Positions 7,220 through 15,416 of a stretch of DNA of 38,764 bases are shown one piece after another. Every line of letters starts with the position of its first letter. The first letter of the stretch is position 1. A model generated the notes under the pieces. It was not told the origin of the DNA, made no database searches, and saw nothing but the letters and a program-made list of their open reading frames with translations. A program made the position numbers and the translations under genes. This DNA comes from an uncultured Spirochaetaceae bacterium. Lineage in GTDB: Bacteria > Spirochaetota > Spirochaetia > Sphaerochaetales > Sphaerochaetaceae. The stretch lies in assembly GCA_944389115.1 (NCBI GenBank), contig CALXLE010000005.1:1-38764 (forward strand), read 5' to 3'.

Positions 7220-10200
7220 GCCTTCTCCACAGATACCTTCACAGGCTCATCCGCGATCTCTGTCTCAGCACCGGCAGCACAATCTGTCGTGAGTGTATCA
7301 GCAAGAGTCTCCTGCATGATATAGCCCCTGAATGCACCGACAGCCTCAAGGAAATCGGCATTGCCGCTGACGGAGAGATTGATATGGTCAGCAACCTCGA
7401 AGTTCTTCTCCTTCCTTTCTGTCTGGACGAAGCGGACAAGGTCACGCGCAATACCTTCAAGGAAGAGCTCCCTTGTGATCTCCGTATCGTATCCGACAGT
7501 CAGTGCACCATCATTGAGAACCTTCACATGCTCCTTCTCGCTTCTCTGGACTGCAAGATCCCCCTCTGTGATATCAATGGAACCGCCATCATAGCTGACG
7601 GTCTTCGCATTGCCATCGAGGATTGATGCAATCTCCTCGGAGGTGAAGTTCTGGATTACAGAAGCAACTGCCTTCATGTTCTTGCCGAGCTTCGATCCCA
7701 GCACCTTGAAGTTAGCCTTTGCAGAGTATGTGACAAGCGATGACTCATCAGCGCTTATAACGACCTTCTTTACATTGAGCTCTTCGCTGATGATGTCCAC
7801 ACCGCTCTCAAGGATCTTCCTGTCCTCATCAGATCTGTCGACGATGAAGAACTGGGAAAGCGGCTGCCTTATCTTGATATTCGATGTAGATCTGAGCGCA
7901 CGGCCCATCGTGACAGCCTTCATCGTAAGAGACATCTCACGCTCAAGCTTCTCATCGCGCTCTGCATCATTGCATACAGGATAATCACAGAGATGGACAG
8001 ATTCAGGCATATCCTCTGTGCGGAGAGCCCTATAGATCTCTTCGGTCACAAACGGAATCAGTGGAGCTGCAACCTTTACGAATGTGAGAAGGACACGATA
8101 AAGCGTATCGTATGCTTCCTTCTTATCCCCATCGTTCTCAGACTTCCAGAATCTCCTTCTTGAGCGCCTGATATACCAGTTGTTAAGCTCATCGATGAAT
8201 GTGACAAGCGATGATGCCGCTGTCTGGATATCATAGGTGTCGAAAGCGTTGGTAACTGTAGCGATGAAGCGGTTCAGCGCGGAGATAATCCACTTATCAA
8301 GAGGATTGGAGAGCTTGTCGAACGGTGTCGATGAAGGCTCATAGCCATCAATCGATGCATATGTCATGAAGAAGGAGTATGCATTCCAAAGAGGAATCAT
8401 AAGGCTCTTCAGGACATCCTTCACAAGCTCATCGCTGAATCTGAGGTCATCAGCCTTCACAAGCGTTGAATTGATAAGTGCGAAGCGGAGCGCATCAGCG
8501 CCATACTTGTTTATGATCTCCATCGGATCGGTATAGTTGCGCTCACTCTTGCTCATCTTCCTGCCATCGGCTGCAAGCACGATGCCGGAGACGATGCAGT
8601 GCCAGAATGCAGGTTTCTCAAAGAGAGCTGCTGCAAGAATCGTAAGCGAATAGAACCAGCCACGTGTCTGATCAAGACCCTCGTTGATGAAATCAGCGGG
8701 GAATATCTTCTCGAATCTCTCCTTGTTCTCGAATGGATAGTGCTCCTGGGCATATGGCATCGATCCGGACTCGAACCAGCAGTCAAGGACATCGGGGATT
8801 CTTCTCATCGTTCCCTTTCCATCCGGAGAAGGCCATGTGAGCTCATCGACATACTGCTTATGGAGATCCTCGACCTTCTTGCCGCACTTCTTCTCAAGCT
8901 CCTCGACAGAGCCGATGACCTCAATATGGTCAGAGCCATCGCACTTCCATACTGGAATCGGATTGCCCCAGAATCTATTGCGGCTTATTGCCCAGTCGCG
9001 TGCGCCCTCAAGCCATTTGCCGAAGCGGCCGTACTTGATGTGCGATGGAACCCAGTCAATCTGATCATTGCACTCAAGCATCGTCTTCTTGATCTTCTGG
9101 ATATCAACAAACCAGCAGCTCATAGCACGGTAGATGAGGGGCATCTTGGTGCGGTAGCAGAACGGATATGCGTGGAGATAGTTCTCCTTCTTCACGAGCT
9201 TGCCATGATCCTTGAGCCACTGGATGACACCCTTATCGGCATCCTTGACGAAGAGGCCTTCGAAATCAGGAACCTCATGCGTGAAGCGGCACTCGGCATC
9301 AATCGGACATACGACAGGGATTCCTGTGCCTTTGAGGACATTGTAGTCATCCTCACCAAAGCCAGGAGCTGTATGTACTATACCGCAGCCATCCTCTGTA
9401 GTGACATAGTCACCGCAGACAACGATGAATGCACCCTGCTTCTTCAGATCGGCAAAATATGGGAAGAGAGGCTCATAGGTTCTGCCCTTAAGCTCCGAGC
9501 CCTTCATTCTCGCGACGATCTCGCAGCCCTTTCCATCCTTGTAGTACTTGCCGATGAGATGCTCAGCGAGATAGTAGAAATCGCCAGACTCCTCATCGCG
9601 GACCTTCACATAGTCGATATCAGGACCGACAGCGAGAGCAAGGTTCGAAGGAAGTGTCCATGGCGTAGTCGTCCATGCGAGGAAGTATGTATTCTCCTCA
9701 CCATCGGCCTTGAAGCGGATGGTTACAGCAGGATCTGTGACATCCTTGTATCCTCCGAGGGAGACCTCCATGTTAGAAAGCGGAGATGCAAGAAGCGGAG
9801 AATATGGGAGGATGTTATATCCTTCATAGATAAGCCCCTTGTCATAGAGTGACTTGAAGACCCACCAGACAGACTCCATATAGCTCTTGTCCATCGTGCG
9901 GTAGCCATGGTCGAAATCGACCCAGCGGCCCATACGTGTGATGGTATGCTTCCACTCGTTCGTATACCTGAGGACTATGGAGCGGCATGCATCATTGAAC
10001 TTTGCAACACCGTAGTCCATGACAGCGAAGTAGCCCTTGATGCCAAGCGTCTTCTCGACCTCAGCCTCTACAGGAAGACCATGGCAGTCCCAGCCAAAGC
10101 GCCTGATGACTCTCTTGCCCTTCATCGCCTGATAGCGAGGGATCGCATCCTTTATCGTACCCGGCACGAAATGGCCGAAATGGGGAAGACCTGTCGCAAA

Positions 10201-10344
10201 CGGAGGACCATCATAGAAAACGTACTCGTTATCGGCAGGACGCTGCTTTATTGATTTATCGCAGATGTCGTTCTCTTCCCAGAACCTGAGGATATCTTCT
10301 TCCATCTTAGGAAAATCGACTTTGCTGTTTACTGGTCTGAACAT
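7216..10344 (-). CDS. ileS: isoleucyl-tRNA synthetase, eukaryote-like (type 2)
   Basis: This 1042-residue class I synthetase charges tRNA-Ile and edits misactivated valine. The HIGH motif is PHFGH within PPFATGLPHFGHF (residues 48-59). KMSKS appears as GRKMSKSERNY near residue 600. The insertion containing WTTTPWTLPSN marks the CP1 editing domain. The length, the PPFATGLPHFGH signature and the absence of a C-terminal zinc finger put it with the eukaryote-like IleRS2 clade. That clade is found in several spirochaetes and is typically poorly inhibited by mupirocin (family knowledge). ATG 10344 has a GGAG ribosome binding site. It is the first gene of the operon ileS, lipoprotein, fmdB-like, trpS. 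Confidence 0.97.
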   Translation of the reverse strand: MFRPVNSKVDFPKMEEDILRFWEENDICDKSIKQRPADNEYVFYDGPPFATGLPHFGHFVPGTIKDAIPRYQAMKGKRVIRRFGWDCHGLPVEAEVEKTLGIKGYFAVMDYGVAKFNDACRSIVLRYTNEWKHTITRMGRWVDFDHGYRTMDKSYMESVWWVFKSLYDKGLIYEGYNILPYSPLLASPLSNMEVSLGGYKDVTDPAVTIRFKADGEENTYFLAWTTTPWTLPSNLALAVGPDIDYVKVRDEESGDFYYLAEHLIGKYYKDGKGCEIVARMKGSELKGRTYEPLFPYFADLKKQGAFIVVCGDYVTTEDGCGIVHTAPGFGEDDYNVLKGTGIPVVCPIDAECRFTHEVPDFEGLFVKDADKGVIQWLKDHGKLVKKENYLHAYPFCYRTKMPLIYRAMSCWFVDIQKIKKTMLECNDQIDWVPSHIKYGRFGKWLEGARDWAISRNRFWGNPIPVWKCDGSDHIEVIGSVEELEKKCGKKVEDLHKQYVDELTWPSPDGKGTMRRIPDVLDCWFESGSMPYAQEHYPFENKERFEKIFPADFINEGLDQTRGWFYSLTILAAALFEKPAFWHCIVSGIVLAADGRKMSKSERNYTDPMEIINKYGADALRFALINSTLVKADDLRFSDELVKDVLKSLMIPLWNAYSFFMTYASIDGYEPSSTPFDKLSNPLDKWIISALNRFIATVTNAFDTYDIQTAASSLVTFIDELNNWYIRRSRRRFWKSENDGDKKEAYDTLYRVLLTFVKVAAPLIPFVTEEIYRALRTEDMPESVHLCDYPVCNDAERDEKLEREMSLTMKAVTMGRALRSTSNIKIRQPLSQFFIVDRSDEDRKILESGVDIISEELNVKKVVISADESSLVTYSAKANFKVLGSKLGKNMKAVASVIQNFTSEEIASILDGNAKTVSYDGGSIDITEGDLAVQRSEKEHVKVLNDGALTVGYDTEITRELFLEGIARDLVRFVQTERKEKNFEVADHINLSVSGNADFLEAVGAFRGYIMQETLADTLTTDCAAGAETEIADEPVKVSVEKA

Positions 10345-10364
10345 CTTGAAACTCCTACCCGGAT

Positions 10365-10394
10365 AATATACCCAAAACGATGCTCTGCATTCAA
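10365..10394 (-). promoter_or_regulatory. promoter of the ileS operon
   Basis: On the minus strand, TTGAAT (10389-10394) is followed by 18 bp and TATATT (10365-10370). The predicted leader is only about 13-15 nt and includes the GGAG site. This is too short for a T-box or other riboswitch. Confidence 0.55.
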
Positions 10395-10468
10395 GACTGA
10401 GGATGCGAGGCGCTTTTGCCTATGAACGTATTCTGCAAGCATATTCCCTGCAGGCAGCATCATGTTTT

Positions 10469-10496
10469 CTAAAACTGTAGAATTCTACGGTTTTAG
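10469..10496. promoter_or_regulatory. 28-bp near-perfect palindrome between ileS and cca
   Basis: The left half CTAAAACTGTAGAA is mirrored by the right half with a single mismatched pair. The centre is GAATTC. It lies in the 243-bp spacer of a divergent gene pair, about 75 bp from the ileS -35 and 80 bp from the cca -10. It could be an operator for a dimeric regulator or a hairpin. No known motif is assigned. Confidence 0.6.
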
Positions 10497-10551
10497 TAAT
10501 AGATTTCTCCAGGTTGCATCACCATACTGAAAAGCCTGCAGCCCTGATTGA

Positions 10552-10587
10552 TTATGCAAACAACGGAGTTTCTGCTATCCTTTCCGT
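10552..10587 (+). promoter_or_regulatory. leaderless promoter of cca
   Basis: TATCCT (10576-10581) lies exactly six bases before ATG 10588. A weak -35 candidate, TTATGC (10552-10557), is 18 bp upstream of it. No Shine-Dalgarno sequence precedes the ATG. Confidence 0.45.
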
Positions 10588-11943
10588 ATGCGGATGACGA
10601 TTCCAGAAGACATCAAGGAGCTTGCGCTCATATTCCGTTCGAATGGGTTCTCTCTCTACCTCGTAGGCGGAGCTGTCAGGGATTATATCCTTGGAAAGGA
10701 TAACAATGACTACGACTTCACGACAGATGCAGAGCCTGCTGATATCAAAAGAATGTTCAGGCGCACGATTGATACAGGCATAAAGCATGGTACGGTCACT
10801 GTGATTTTCCGGAAGAAGCACTATGAGATCACGACATTCCGCGTTGATGGCGACTACGATGATTCAAGGCATCCTGATTCAGTTGTGTTCGTGAAGAGCC
10901 TCGAGGAGGATCTCAGCCGCCGCGACTTCACAATCAATGCATTCGCAGCAGAGCTTCCGGATGGGAAGATCATAGATCTCCATGACGGAATGAAGGATCT
11001 GAAGAGGAAGACAATAAGGGCAATAGGAGACCCGGAGAAGCGCTTTTCAGAGGATGCCCTGAGAATGATGAGAGGCTGCCGCTTCTCAGCGCAGCTTGGA
11101 TTCTCTATCGAAAAAGAGACAGAGAATGCAATGTCTGACCTTGCAGGGACTATCAGCAAAGTCTCGGCAGAGAGGATAAAGGAAGAGCTCTTCAAGCTGA
11201 TTGGCTCAGAGTATCCGCGCATGGGACTGGAGGCAATGAGAATCACTGGACTCATGGATGTTATTCTCCCCGAGCTCTCGTCAACCTATGGTTTTGAGCA
11301 GGGAGGGCTTCACAGGGAGATGCTCTATGACCACCTACTCCTTGCGCTCGAATGGTCCACTTCGCATGACTACTCAATGACCGTACGCCTTGCTTCCCTC
11401 TTCCATGATATAGGAAAGACAGCAGTGAGAGCTCCTGGAAAGGACAGGGAATGGACGTTCTATGGGCATGAAGAAGCCTCTGCAAGGATGGTGGACAGGA
11501 TATTCAGAAGGCTGAAGACCTCAAATGAGGAGAGGGAGTGCGTCATGCATCTCGTGAAAAACCATATGTTCTCCTATACGCCCGACTGGACTGGCAGTGC
11601 CGTCAGACGCTTCATAAAGCGCATCGGAATAGAGAACATCGATCCGCTCTTTGAGCTGCGCATCGCAGATATGAACGCAACGCTTGGCCATGCCCCCGAT
11701 ATAACGAATCTCTATGCATTCGCGGATAGGATCAATGAGGAGCTCGACATGGAGAGCGCTCTGTCCATAAAGGATCTGAAGATTGATGGAAGGCGGCTTA
11801 TCGAGCTGGGAATCAAACCCGGGCCAGATATGGGAAAGATCCTCTCCGAGCTTCTCGAGGAAGTCATAGAGGATCCATCTCTCAATACGCCAGAATACCT
11901 TGAGAAACGGGCTGTCAGCCTTTTTCAATCCCGAGCGCAATAA
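10588..11943 (+). CDS. cca: CCA tRNA nucleotidyltransferase with HD domain
   Basis: The protein has 451 residues. The nucleotidyltransferase head is clear: GGAVRD (27-32), then the metal-binding DYDF (41-44). RRDFTINAF follows at about residue 111. A poly(A)-polymerase-type RNA-binding segment (EDALRMMRGCRFSAQLGF) follows. An HD domain with LFHDIGKTA sits in the C-terminal half. It adds or repairs the CCA 3' end of tRNAs. Some relatives act instead as poly(A) polymerase, so the exact specificity is inferred. The tRNA-Gln gene in this window lacks an encoded CCA, which fits a need for this enzyme. The second ATG (residue 3) is an alternative start. The 3' end overlaps rnc, on the other strand, by 29 bp. 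Confidence 0.92.
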   Translation: MRMTIPEDIKELALIFRSNGFSLYLVGGAVRDYILGKDNNDYDFTTDAEPADIKRMFRRTIDTGIKHGTVTVIFRKKHYEITTFRVDGDYDDSRHPDSVVFVKSLEEDLSRRDFTINAFAAELPDGKIIDLHDGMKDLKRKTIRAIGDPEKRFSEDALRMMRGCRFSAQLGFSIEKETENAMSDLAGTISKVSAERIKEELFKLIGSEYPRMGLEAMRITGLMDVILPELSSTYGFEQGGLHREMLYDHLLLALEWSTSHDYSMTVRLASLFHDIGKTAVRAPGKDREWTFYGHEEASARMVDRIFRRLKTSNEERECVMHLVKNHMFSYTPDWTGSAVRRFIKRIGIENIDPLFELRIADMNATLGHAPDITNLYAFADRINEELDMESALSIKDLKIDGRRLIELGIKPGPDMGKILSELLEEVIEDPSLNTPEYLEKRAVSLFQSRAQ

Positions 11944-12658
11944 GCGCGAGCTTAGCTGCAGCCTGCTCCGCGCTCTTCTTGTTCTTGCCCTCCGCTGGTC
12001 CGAATACCTTTGTACCAAGTTCAACGGACACGGAGAAGACCTGATCATGGTCAGGGCCAGTCTGGGAGACAAGTATATAGCGAGGTACCTTGCCGCGTCT
12101 TTTCTGCAGGAATTCCTGGAGCTCTGTCTTGTAATCCTTATAGGATATCTTATCAGAAAGGACCTTCTCTACCTGTCCTGGAATAAAAGACAGAACGAAC
12201 TTCCTTGCGCTTTCGAATCCCTGATCAAGGTAGAGGGCTGCAATGACAGCCTCCGTGGCATCTGCAAGAATAGCCTTCTTGAGATTGCCTCCCTGGCTCT
12301 TCTCACCCTTCCCCACAAGTATGTACTTGTCAAGATGGATGGAAAGAGCAACCTCCGAGAGGCTCTGTTCCGATACAACGATGGCCTTTATCTTCGAGCA
12401 GTCCCCTTCCTGGAACAACGTAAATGAACGGAAAAGATACTCTGCGGTTATTACACCGAGAACACTATCCCCGAGGAACTCGAGCCTCTCATTGCTGTCC
12501 GTCGCACCTCTTGTCTCATTCGCATATGAGGTATGGGTGAACGCGAGATTCAGCAGCCTGAGATCGGAGAACTCGAGATTGTTATCCGATAGAAAAGAAG
12601 AAAGCTCCCTTTTCCGCTTCTCAGAAAGCGAGGGAGCTTTAGCAAGATAGGAGTTCAA
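11915..12658 (-). CDS. rnc: ribonuclease III
   Basis: RNase III cleaves double-stranded RNA in rRNA and mRNA maturation. The 247-residue protein has the signature ERLEFLGDSVLG (about residues 57-68) with the catalytic acidic residues. A C-terminal double-stranded RNA-binding domain begins near DYKTELQEFLQ and includes KKSAEQAAAKLAL. The start is TTG at 12658, immediately after the acpP stop codon, with AAGGAA in the end of acpP as ribosome binding site. No ATG is available upstream of the conserved domain. It is the third gene of rpmF-acpP-rnc. Its 3' end lies inside the 3' end of cca, so the two transcripts are antisense there. Confidence 0.95.
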   Translation of the reverse strand: MNSYLAKAPSLSEKRKRELSSFLSDNNLEFSDLRLLNLAFTHTSYANETRGATDSNERLEFLGDSVLGVITAEYLFRSFTLFQEGDCSKIKAIVVSEQSLSEVALSIHLDKYILVGKGEKSQGGNLKKAILADATEAVIAALYLDQGFESARKFVLSFIPGQVEKVLSDKISYKDYKTELQEFLQKRRGKVPRYILVSQTGPDHDQVFSVSVELGTKVFGPAEGKNKKSAEQAAAKLALIALGIEKG

Positions 12659-12901
12659 TTACTGAAGTTCCTTTGCAAGATAGCGGACAGCATCACCGAC
12701 TGTCTCGAACTCGTTTGCCATGTCATCGGAGATTGTGATTCCTGTCTCCTCCTCGATAGCATATACAAGCTCGTATGTATCAAGGCTGTCTGCGCCGAAA
12801 TCCTTGCGGAAATTAGCGTCCATAGTGACCTTTGCCGGGTCGACATTGAGCTTCTCGACAACAAGTGACTTCACTTTCTCGAATACTTCATTCTCTGTCA
12901 T
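12659..12901 (-). CDS. acpP: acyl carrier protein
   Basis: This 80-residue acidic protein carries growing fatty acyl chains on 4'-phosphopantetheine. The attachment serine is Ser39 in GADSLDTYELV. Length and sequence are typical. ATG 12901 has the ribosome binding site GAGGAG, which overlaps the end of rpmF. Three bases separate it from rpmF, and rnc follows directly. The rpmF-acpP pairing links ribosomal protein and fatty acid synthesis, as in many bacteria. Confidence 0.97.
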   Translation of the reverse strand: MTENEVFEKVKSLVVEKLNVDPAKVTMDANFRKDFGADSLDTYELVYAIEEETGITISDDMANEFETVGDAVRYLAKELQ

Positions 12902-12904
12902 CTT

Positions 12905-13090
12905 TTACTCCTCGTCTTTTACAATAACAGGCTTACCTGCATAGTAGCCGCACTTCGGGCATACACGATGAGAAGGAATCAGGTTGCCGCATGTCTGGCA
13001 CTCGGACAGATTCGGTGCTGAAAGCTTCATGTTGGCATGCTTTCTCATAGCAGCCTTTGATTTGGATGTTTTATACTTAGGAGTTGCCAT
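12905..13090 (-). CDS. rpmF: 50S ribosomal protein L32, zinc-binding form
   Basis: This is a 61-residue basic protein starting MATPKYKTSKSK. Both CxxC pairs (CQTC and CPKC) are intact, so this is the zinc-binding version. The ATG has a strong GAGAGGT ribosome binding site. It is the first gene of the rpmF-acpP-rnc operon. The promoter just upstream carries a perfect palindrome over the predicted start of transcription. Confidence 0.97.
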   Translation of the reverse strand: MATPKYKTSKSKAAMRKHANMKLSAPNLSECQTCGNLIPSHRVCPKCGYYAGKPVIVKDEE

Positions 13091-13107
13091 TTCTTACCTC
13101 TCTGGAA

Positions 13108-13126
13108 TTTAATCACCCTGATTAAA
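13108..13126. promoter_or_regulatory. 19-bp perfect palindromic operator candidate at the rpmF promoter
   Basis: TTTAATCA (13108-13115), a 3-base spacer and TGATTAAA (13119-13126) form a perfect inverted repeat. It begins two bases past the -10 hexamer and covers the predicted transcription start near 13122. This is a classic repressor position. The arms resemble MarR-type boxes of fatty-acid regulators in a general way. The regulator itself is not identified. Confidence 0.65.
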
Positions 13127-13128
13127 GA

Positions 13129-13157
13129 ATTTTAGCAGATGCGATATACAGCGTCAA
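13129..13157 (-). promoter_or_regulatory. promoter of rpmF-acpP-rnc
   Basis: On the minus strand, TTGACG (13152-13157), 17 bp and an extended -10, TGC-TAAAAT (hexamer 13129-13134). The predicted leader is about 32 nt with a GAGAGGT ribosome binding site. Confidence 0.75.
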
Positions 13158-13164
13158 CAATCTG

Positions 13165-13205
13165 CCTCTTGAACATATGACATAAAAGCTTATCGCGTCA
13201 AGAGG
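13165..13205 (-). other. inverted repeat downstream of the ATPase/DUF4276 pair
   Basis: CCTCTTGA (13165-13172) and TCAAGAGG (13198-13205) are perfect complements with a 25-nt loop. They lie between the DUF4276 stop and the rpmF promoter. No T-run follows, so a role as terminator is uncertain. Confidence 0.35.
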
Positions 13206-13223
13206 TCCGGGAAGAAGAAGGCT

Positions 13224-13910
13224 TTATAGTGCCTCAGAGCCTGCTGCATTCTCAATAGCTTTAAGCCATGCGTCGAATAATGGAACTGAATTCCTCATCT
13301 GGTCAACCCCTATCCTTTCCGCAATCGGAATCCCTGTTACCGTCTTCTTGTATGAAGGAAACCACTGCTCAAGCCTTTTCGAAGGAGCTGTTTCCCGGCT
13401 GTTGTTGATTCTTTCCAGATCACCGGAGAACTGGATGATGACATAATCTATCCTTTCCTTCCTGATATTCAGCCCATCGGCAAGAATCTCTGTATCGCTG
13501 AAAAGCAATGTCTCAAACTCATGCACAACGAAAAAGGGAATGAACCTATGCTTTATAGGGATATCAGGAAGCAACTCCTTAATTCCATTCATCGTGTTTG
13601 AGACAAGAATCTGCTCAATCTGAGCAGGGGATGAATTCATAGGAATGCTATCCAGCCCCGGCCACTCAGCGAGTCCATAGTAATCGAGGAACAGCGTGAC
13701 TATGGTATCCTCTCTCTGTTTAAGGTGCCTGATGATGTCATTCCTTACCTTGACGAATTTGACATCACCACCCTTCTGCCCCGGCTTCGATACCTGTGTA
13801 GCATGCATCCCGATATTCCTGTATCCAAGGTATGGGGCAAGTATGCTATTGATGAATTTCTCTTCTGTAGCTCCCTCAACGATAGCTATGGCTTCTGCAT
13901 ACCTATTCAT
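13224..13910 (-). CDS. DUF4276 family protein (TOPRIM-like), partner of the adjacent ATPase
   Basis: The protein has 228 residues from ATG 13910. That start is chosen because AGGGAGGT sits 7 nt upstream; an in-frame start at 13934 lacks such a site. The N-terminal strand AIAIVEGATEEKF supplies a TOPRIM-like VEG-x-T/D-E motif. The second acidic strand is LFLDYYGLAEW, followed by VVHEFETLLFSD. This is the DUF4276 layout, which is related to the nuclease half of OLD-type proteins. The start overlaps the ATPase gene by 8 bp, so the two are probably made together. Split ATPase/TOPRIM pairs such as PARIS and AbiL are anti-phage systems, so a defence role is plausible. No activity is proven for this pair. 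Confidence 0.75.
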   Translation of the reverse strand: MNRYAEAIAIVEGATEEKFINSILAPYLGYRNIGMHATQVSKPGQKGGDVKFVKVRNDIIRHLKQREDTIVTLFLDYYGLAEWPGLDSIPMNSSPAQIEQILVSNTMNGIKELLPDIPIKHRFIPFFVVHEFETLLFSDTEILADGLNIRKERIDYVIIQFSGDLERINNSRETAPSKRLEQWFPSYKKTVTGIPIAERIGVDQMRNSVPLFDAWLKAIENAAGSEAL

Positions 13911-15024
13911 TGACAGGACCTCCCTCAAGGACATTCTTCGTCCATAGCTCTCCTACAGAATAATCTTCAAGCCAGACAGAGAACGAGTCAGGATCAAGAT
14001 GCTTCAGAACAGAAGCACCCTTCTCCCTGCCCATTACGATGATATCATCAATACCGAACTGATCGATTAGGAGCGGAGACTGCGTAGCAGCAATTATCTG
14101 AGATCTCTTTGATGCGGCTCTTAGCAGTTCTGCAAGTATCGATATAGCAGCAGGGTGAAGCCCAAGCTCCGGCTCATCAATGACAATCGTTGATGGTGGA
14201 TCAGGCTGTATCAGGGCTGCGGCAAGACAGATGAAACGTATCGAACCGTCGGACAAATGATAAGGCTGCATAGGGAAATCCGAACCTTTCTGCTTCCACG
14301 TGAGCCTGACCTTCGAAGCATCCCCCATCTGGACCGGATCAAGGATGAAATCATCAAAGAAAGGCATCACAAGGCGGACAGATTCCCTTATCTCATCATA
14401 GTTCCTTGGATATCTATCCCTGAGATTCAGGAGAAATGGTGCAATGTTCGAAGCATTCTCCCGAAGTCTTTTATTATCCTCTACTATCTCATATCGCCGC
14501 ATCGGAGCCGTCGGGCTGGTATCATGGAAATGGTAGACCATCCAGTTTGATATGGAATCATAGACATAATACCCCGCGCCCCTGTATTCAGGGAAAGACT
14601 CATTCAGCTCTTCTTTCTGCTCCGGCAGCCTGCTTTCCAGGGAGGTATCACCATAATCCCTCCAGGAATCAGCATCAAACCTCCGCCTTTCAGACAGAAG
14701 AAATGTGGAATCAACGGTAGGCCTGAATTCAGCATCATATGAATTGACGCCATTCCCTGATGAGATGAAGTCAAAAGCAATCTCCATCTTACTGGTTTCC
14801 TTCGGTCCATTGAAAAGGAAGCTGTCCGCGCCCCCATTGCTGCGGATATAGTCGGAGAACCTATTATTGATCATTGCTGAGAGCATATGGAAAATCTGGA
14901 TGAAATTGCTTTTGCCTGCTCCATTGGCTCCTATGATGATATTCAGATCATTCAATTTGAAATCAACTACTTCCCGGAAGGATTTAAAGCCTTTGATTGT
15001 GATATTCCTTATGCCTCTGTTCAT
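13903..15024 (-). CDS. RecF/ABC-like AAA ATPase (AAA_21 type)
   Basis: The 373-residue protein starts with ITIKGFKSF and Walker A GANGAGKS (32-39). It has an ABC-like signature region (YHLSDGSIRF) and a combined Walker B, VIDEPELGLHP, then the switch-like ATQSPLLID. This is the architecture of OLD, RecF and AbiEii-type ATPases. ATG 15024 has a GAGGATTG ribosome binding site. A possible promoter is TTGATT, 17 bp, GATATT upstream. It overlaps the DUF4276 gene and is transcribed divergently from yidD. Together they form a compact two-gene unit between core genes, typical of an acquired defence island. Substrate and trigger are unknown. Confidence 0.85.
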   Translation of the reverse strand: MNRGIRNITIKGFKSFREVVDFKLNDLNIIIGANGAGKSNFIQIFHMLSAMINNRFSDYIRSNGGADSFLFNGPKETSKMEIAFDFISSGNGVNSYDAEFRPTVDSTFLLSERRRFDADSWRDYGDTSLESRLPEQKEELNESFPEYRGAGYYVYDSISNWMVYHFHDTSPTAPMRRYEIVEDNKRLRENASNIAPFLLNLRDRYPRNYDEIRESVRLVMPFFDDFILDPVQMGDASKVRLTWKQKGSDFPMQPYHLSDGSIRFICLAAALIQPDPPSTIVIDEPELGLHPAAISILAELLRAASKRSQIIAATQSPLLIDQFGIDDIIVMGREKGASVLKHLDPDSFSVWLEDYSVGELWTKNVLEGGPVNE

Positions 15025-15102
15025 TTTTCAATCCTCGGAATCTGAATATGCTCCTGAATATCATAGCATGCCATGCAGTAATCAAGCTATGTGCATCGCA
15101 CA

Positions 15103-15137
15103 TTGAAGCACTTTCTATTTGTGATTATCCTTTAGTC
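15103..15137 (+). promoter_or_regulatory. leaderless promoter of yidD
   Basis: TTGAAG (15103-15108), 17 bp, TATCCT (15126-15131), then six bases to ATG 15138. Transcription should start at the A of the start codon. No ribosome binding site is present. Confidence 0.7.
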
Positions 15138-15416
15138 ATGAAGATCCTCAGGGAGCTATATCTCATCCCGGTATATATCTACAAGCTGCTCATCAGTCCT
15201 TTCACAGGACCATGCTGCCGCTATACGCCTTCCTGCTCGATATACATGATGGAAGCTGTAAAGAAGCATGGCATAATAAAGGGCACGATAATGGGTACAG
15301 CAAGGCTTCTCAGATGCAGGAAGAGCTTCCTAGGAGGACCTGACCCAGTCCCTGATGAATGGTCATGGCAGAGGATAAAATCAGACTGGGAAGCCTACAG
15401 AATCAGGAACAGATAG
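15138..15416 (+). CDS. yidD: membrane protein insertion efficiency factor YidD
   Basis: This 92-residue protein has the YidD hallmarks: an amphipathic hydrophobic start (YLIPVYIYKLLISPF), the Cys-rich segment CCRYTPSCSIYMMEAV, and LGGPDPVPDEW near the end. It assists YidC-dependent insertion of membrane proteins at the inner face of the cytoplasmic membrane. An in-frame codon at 15048 would add 30 residues unlike the family. The start at 15138 fits both family length and the adjacent promoter. It is not next to rnpA/yidC here. Its last 14 bp overlap the 3' end of udk on the other strand. Confidence 0.9.
   Translation: MKILRELYLIPVYIYKLLISPFTGPCCRYTPSCSIYMMEAVKKHGIIKGTIMGTARLLRCRKSFLGGPDPVPDEWSWQRIKSDWEAYRIRNR

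Noticed and set aside
8599..9852. A 417-codon open frame on the plus strand inside ileS
   Set aside because: It is antisense to the strongly conserved ileS sequence, has no recognisable motif, and arises from the codon bias of that gene.
10345..10468. T-box riboswitch in front of ileS
   Set aside because: The predicted leader is only about 13-15 nt, and there is no T-box sequence or antiterminator stem.
15048..15137. Longer N-terminus for YidD from an upstream in-frame codon
   Set aside because: The extra 30 residues do not match the family and contain the promoter elements.
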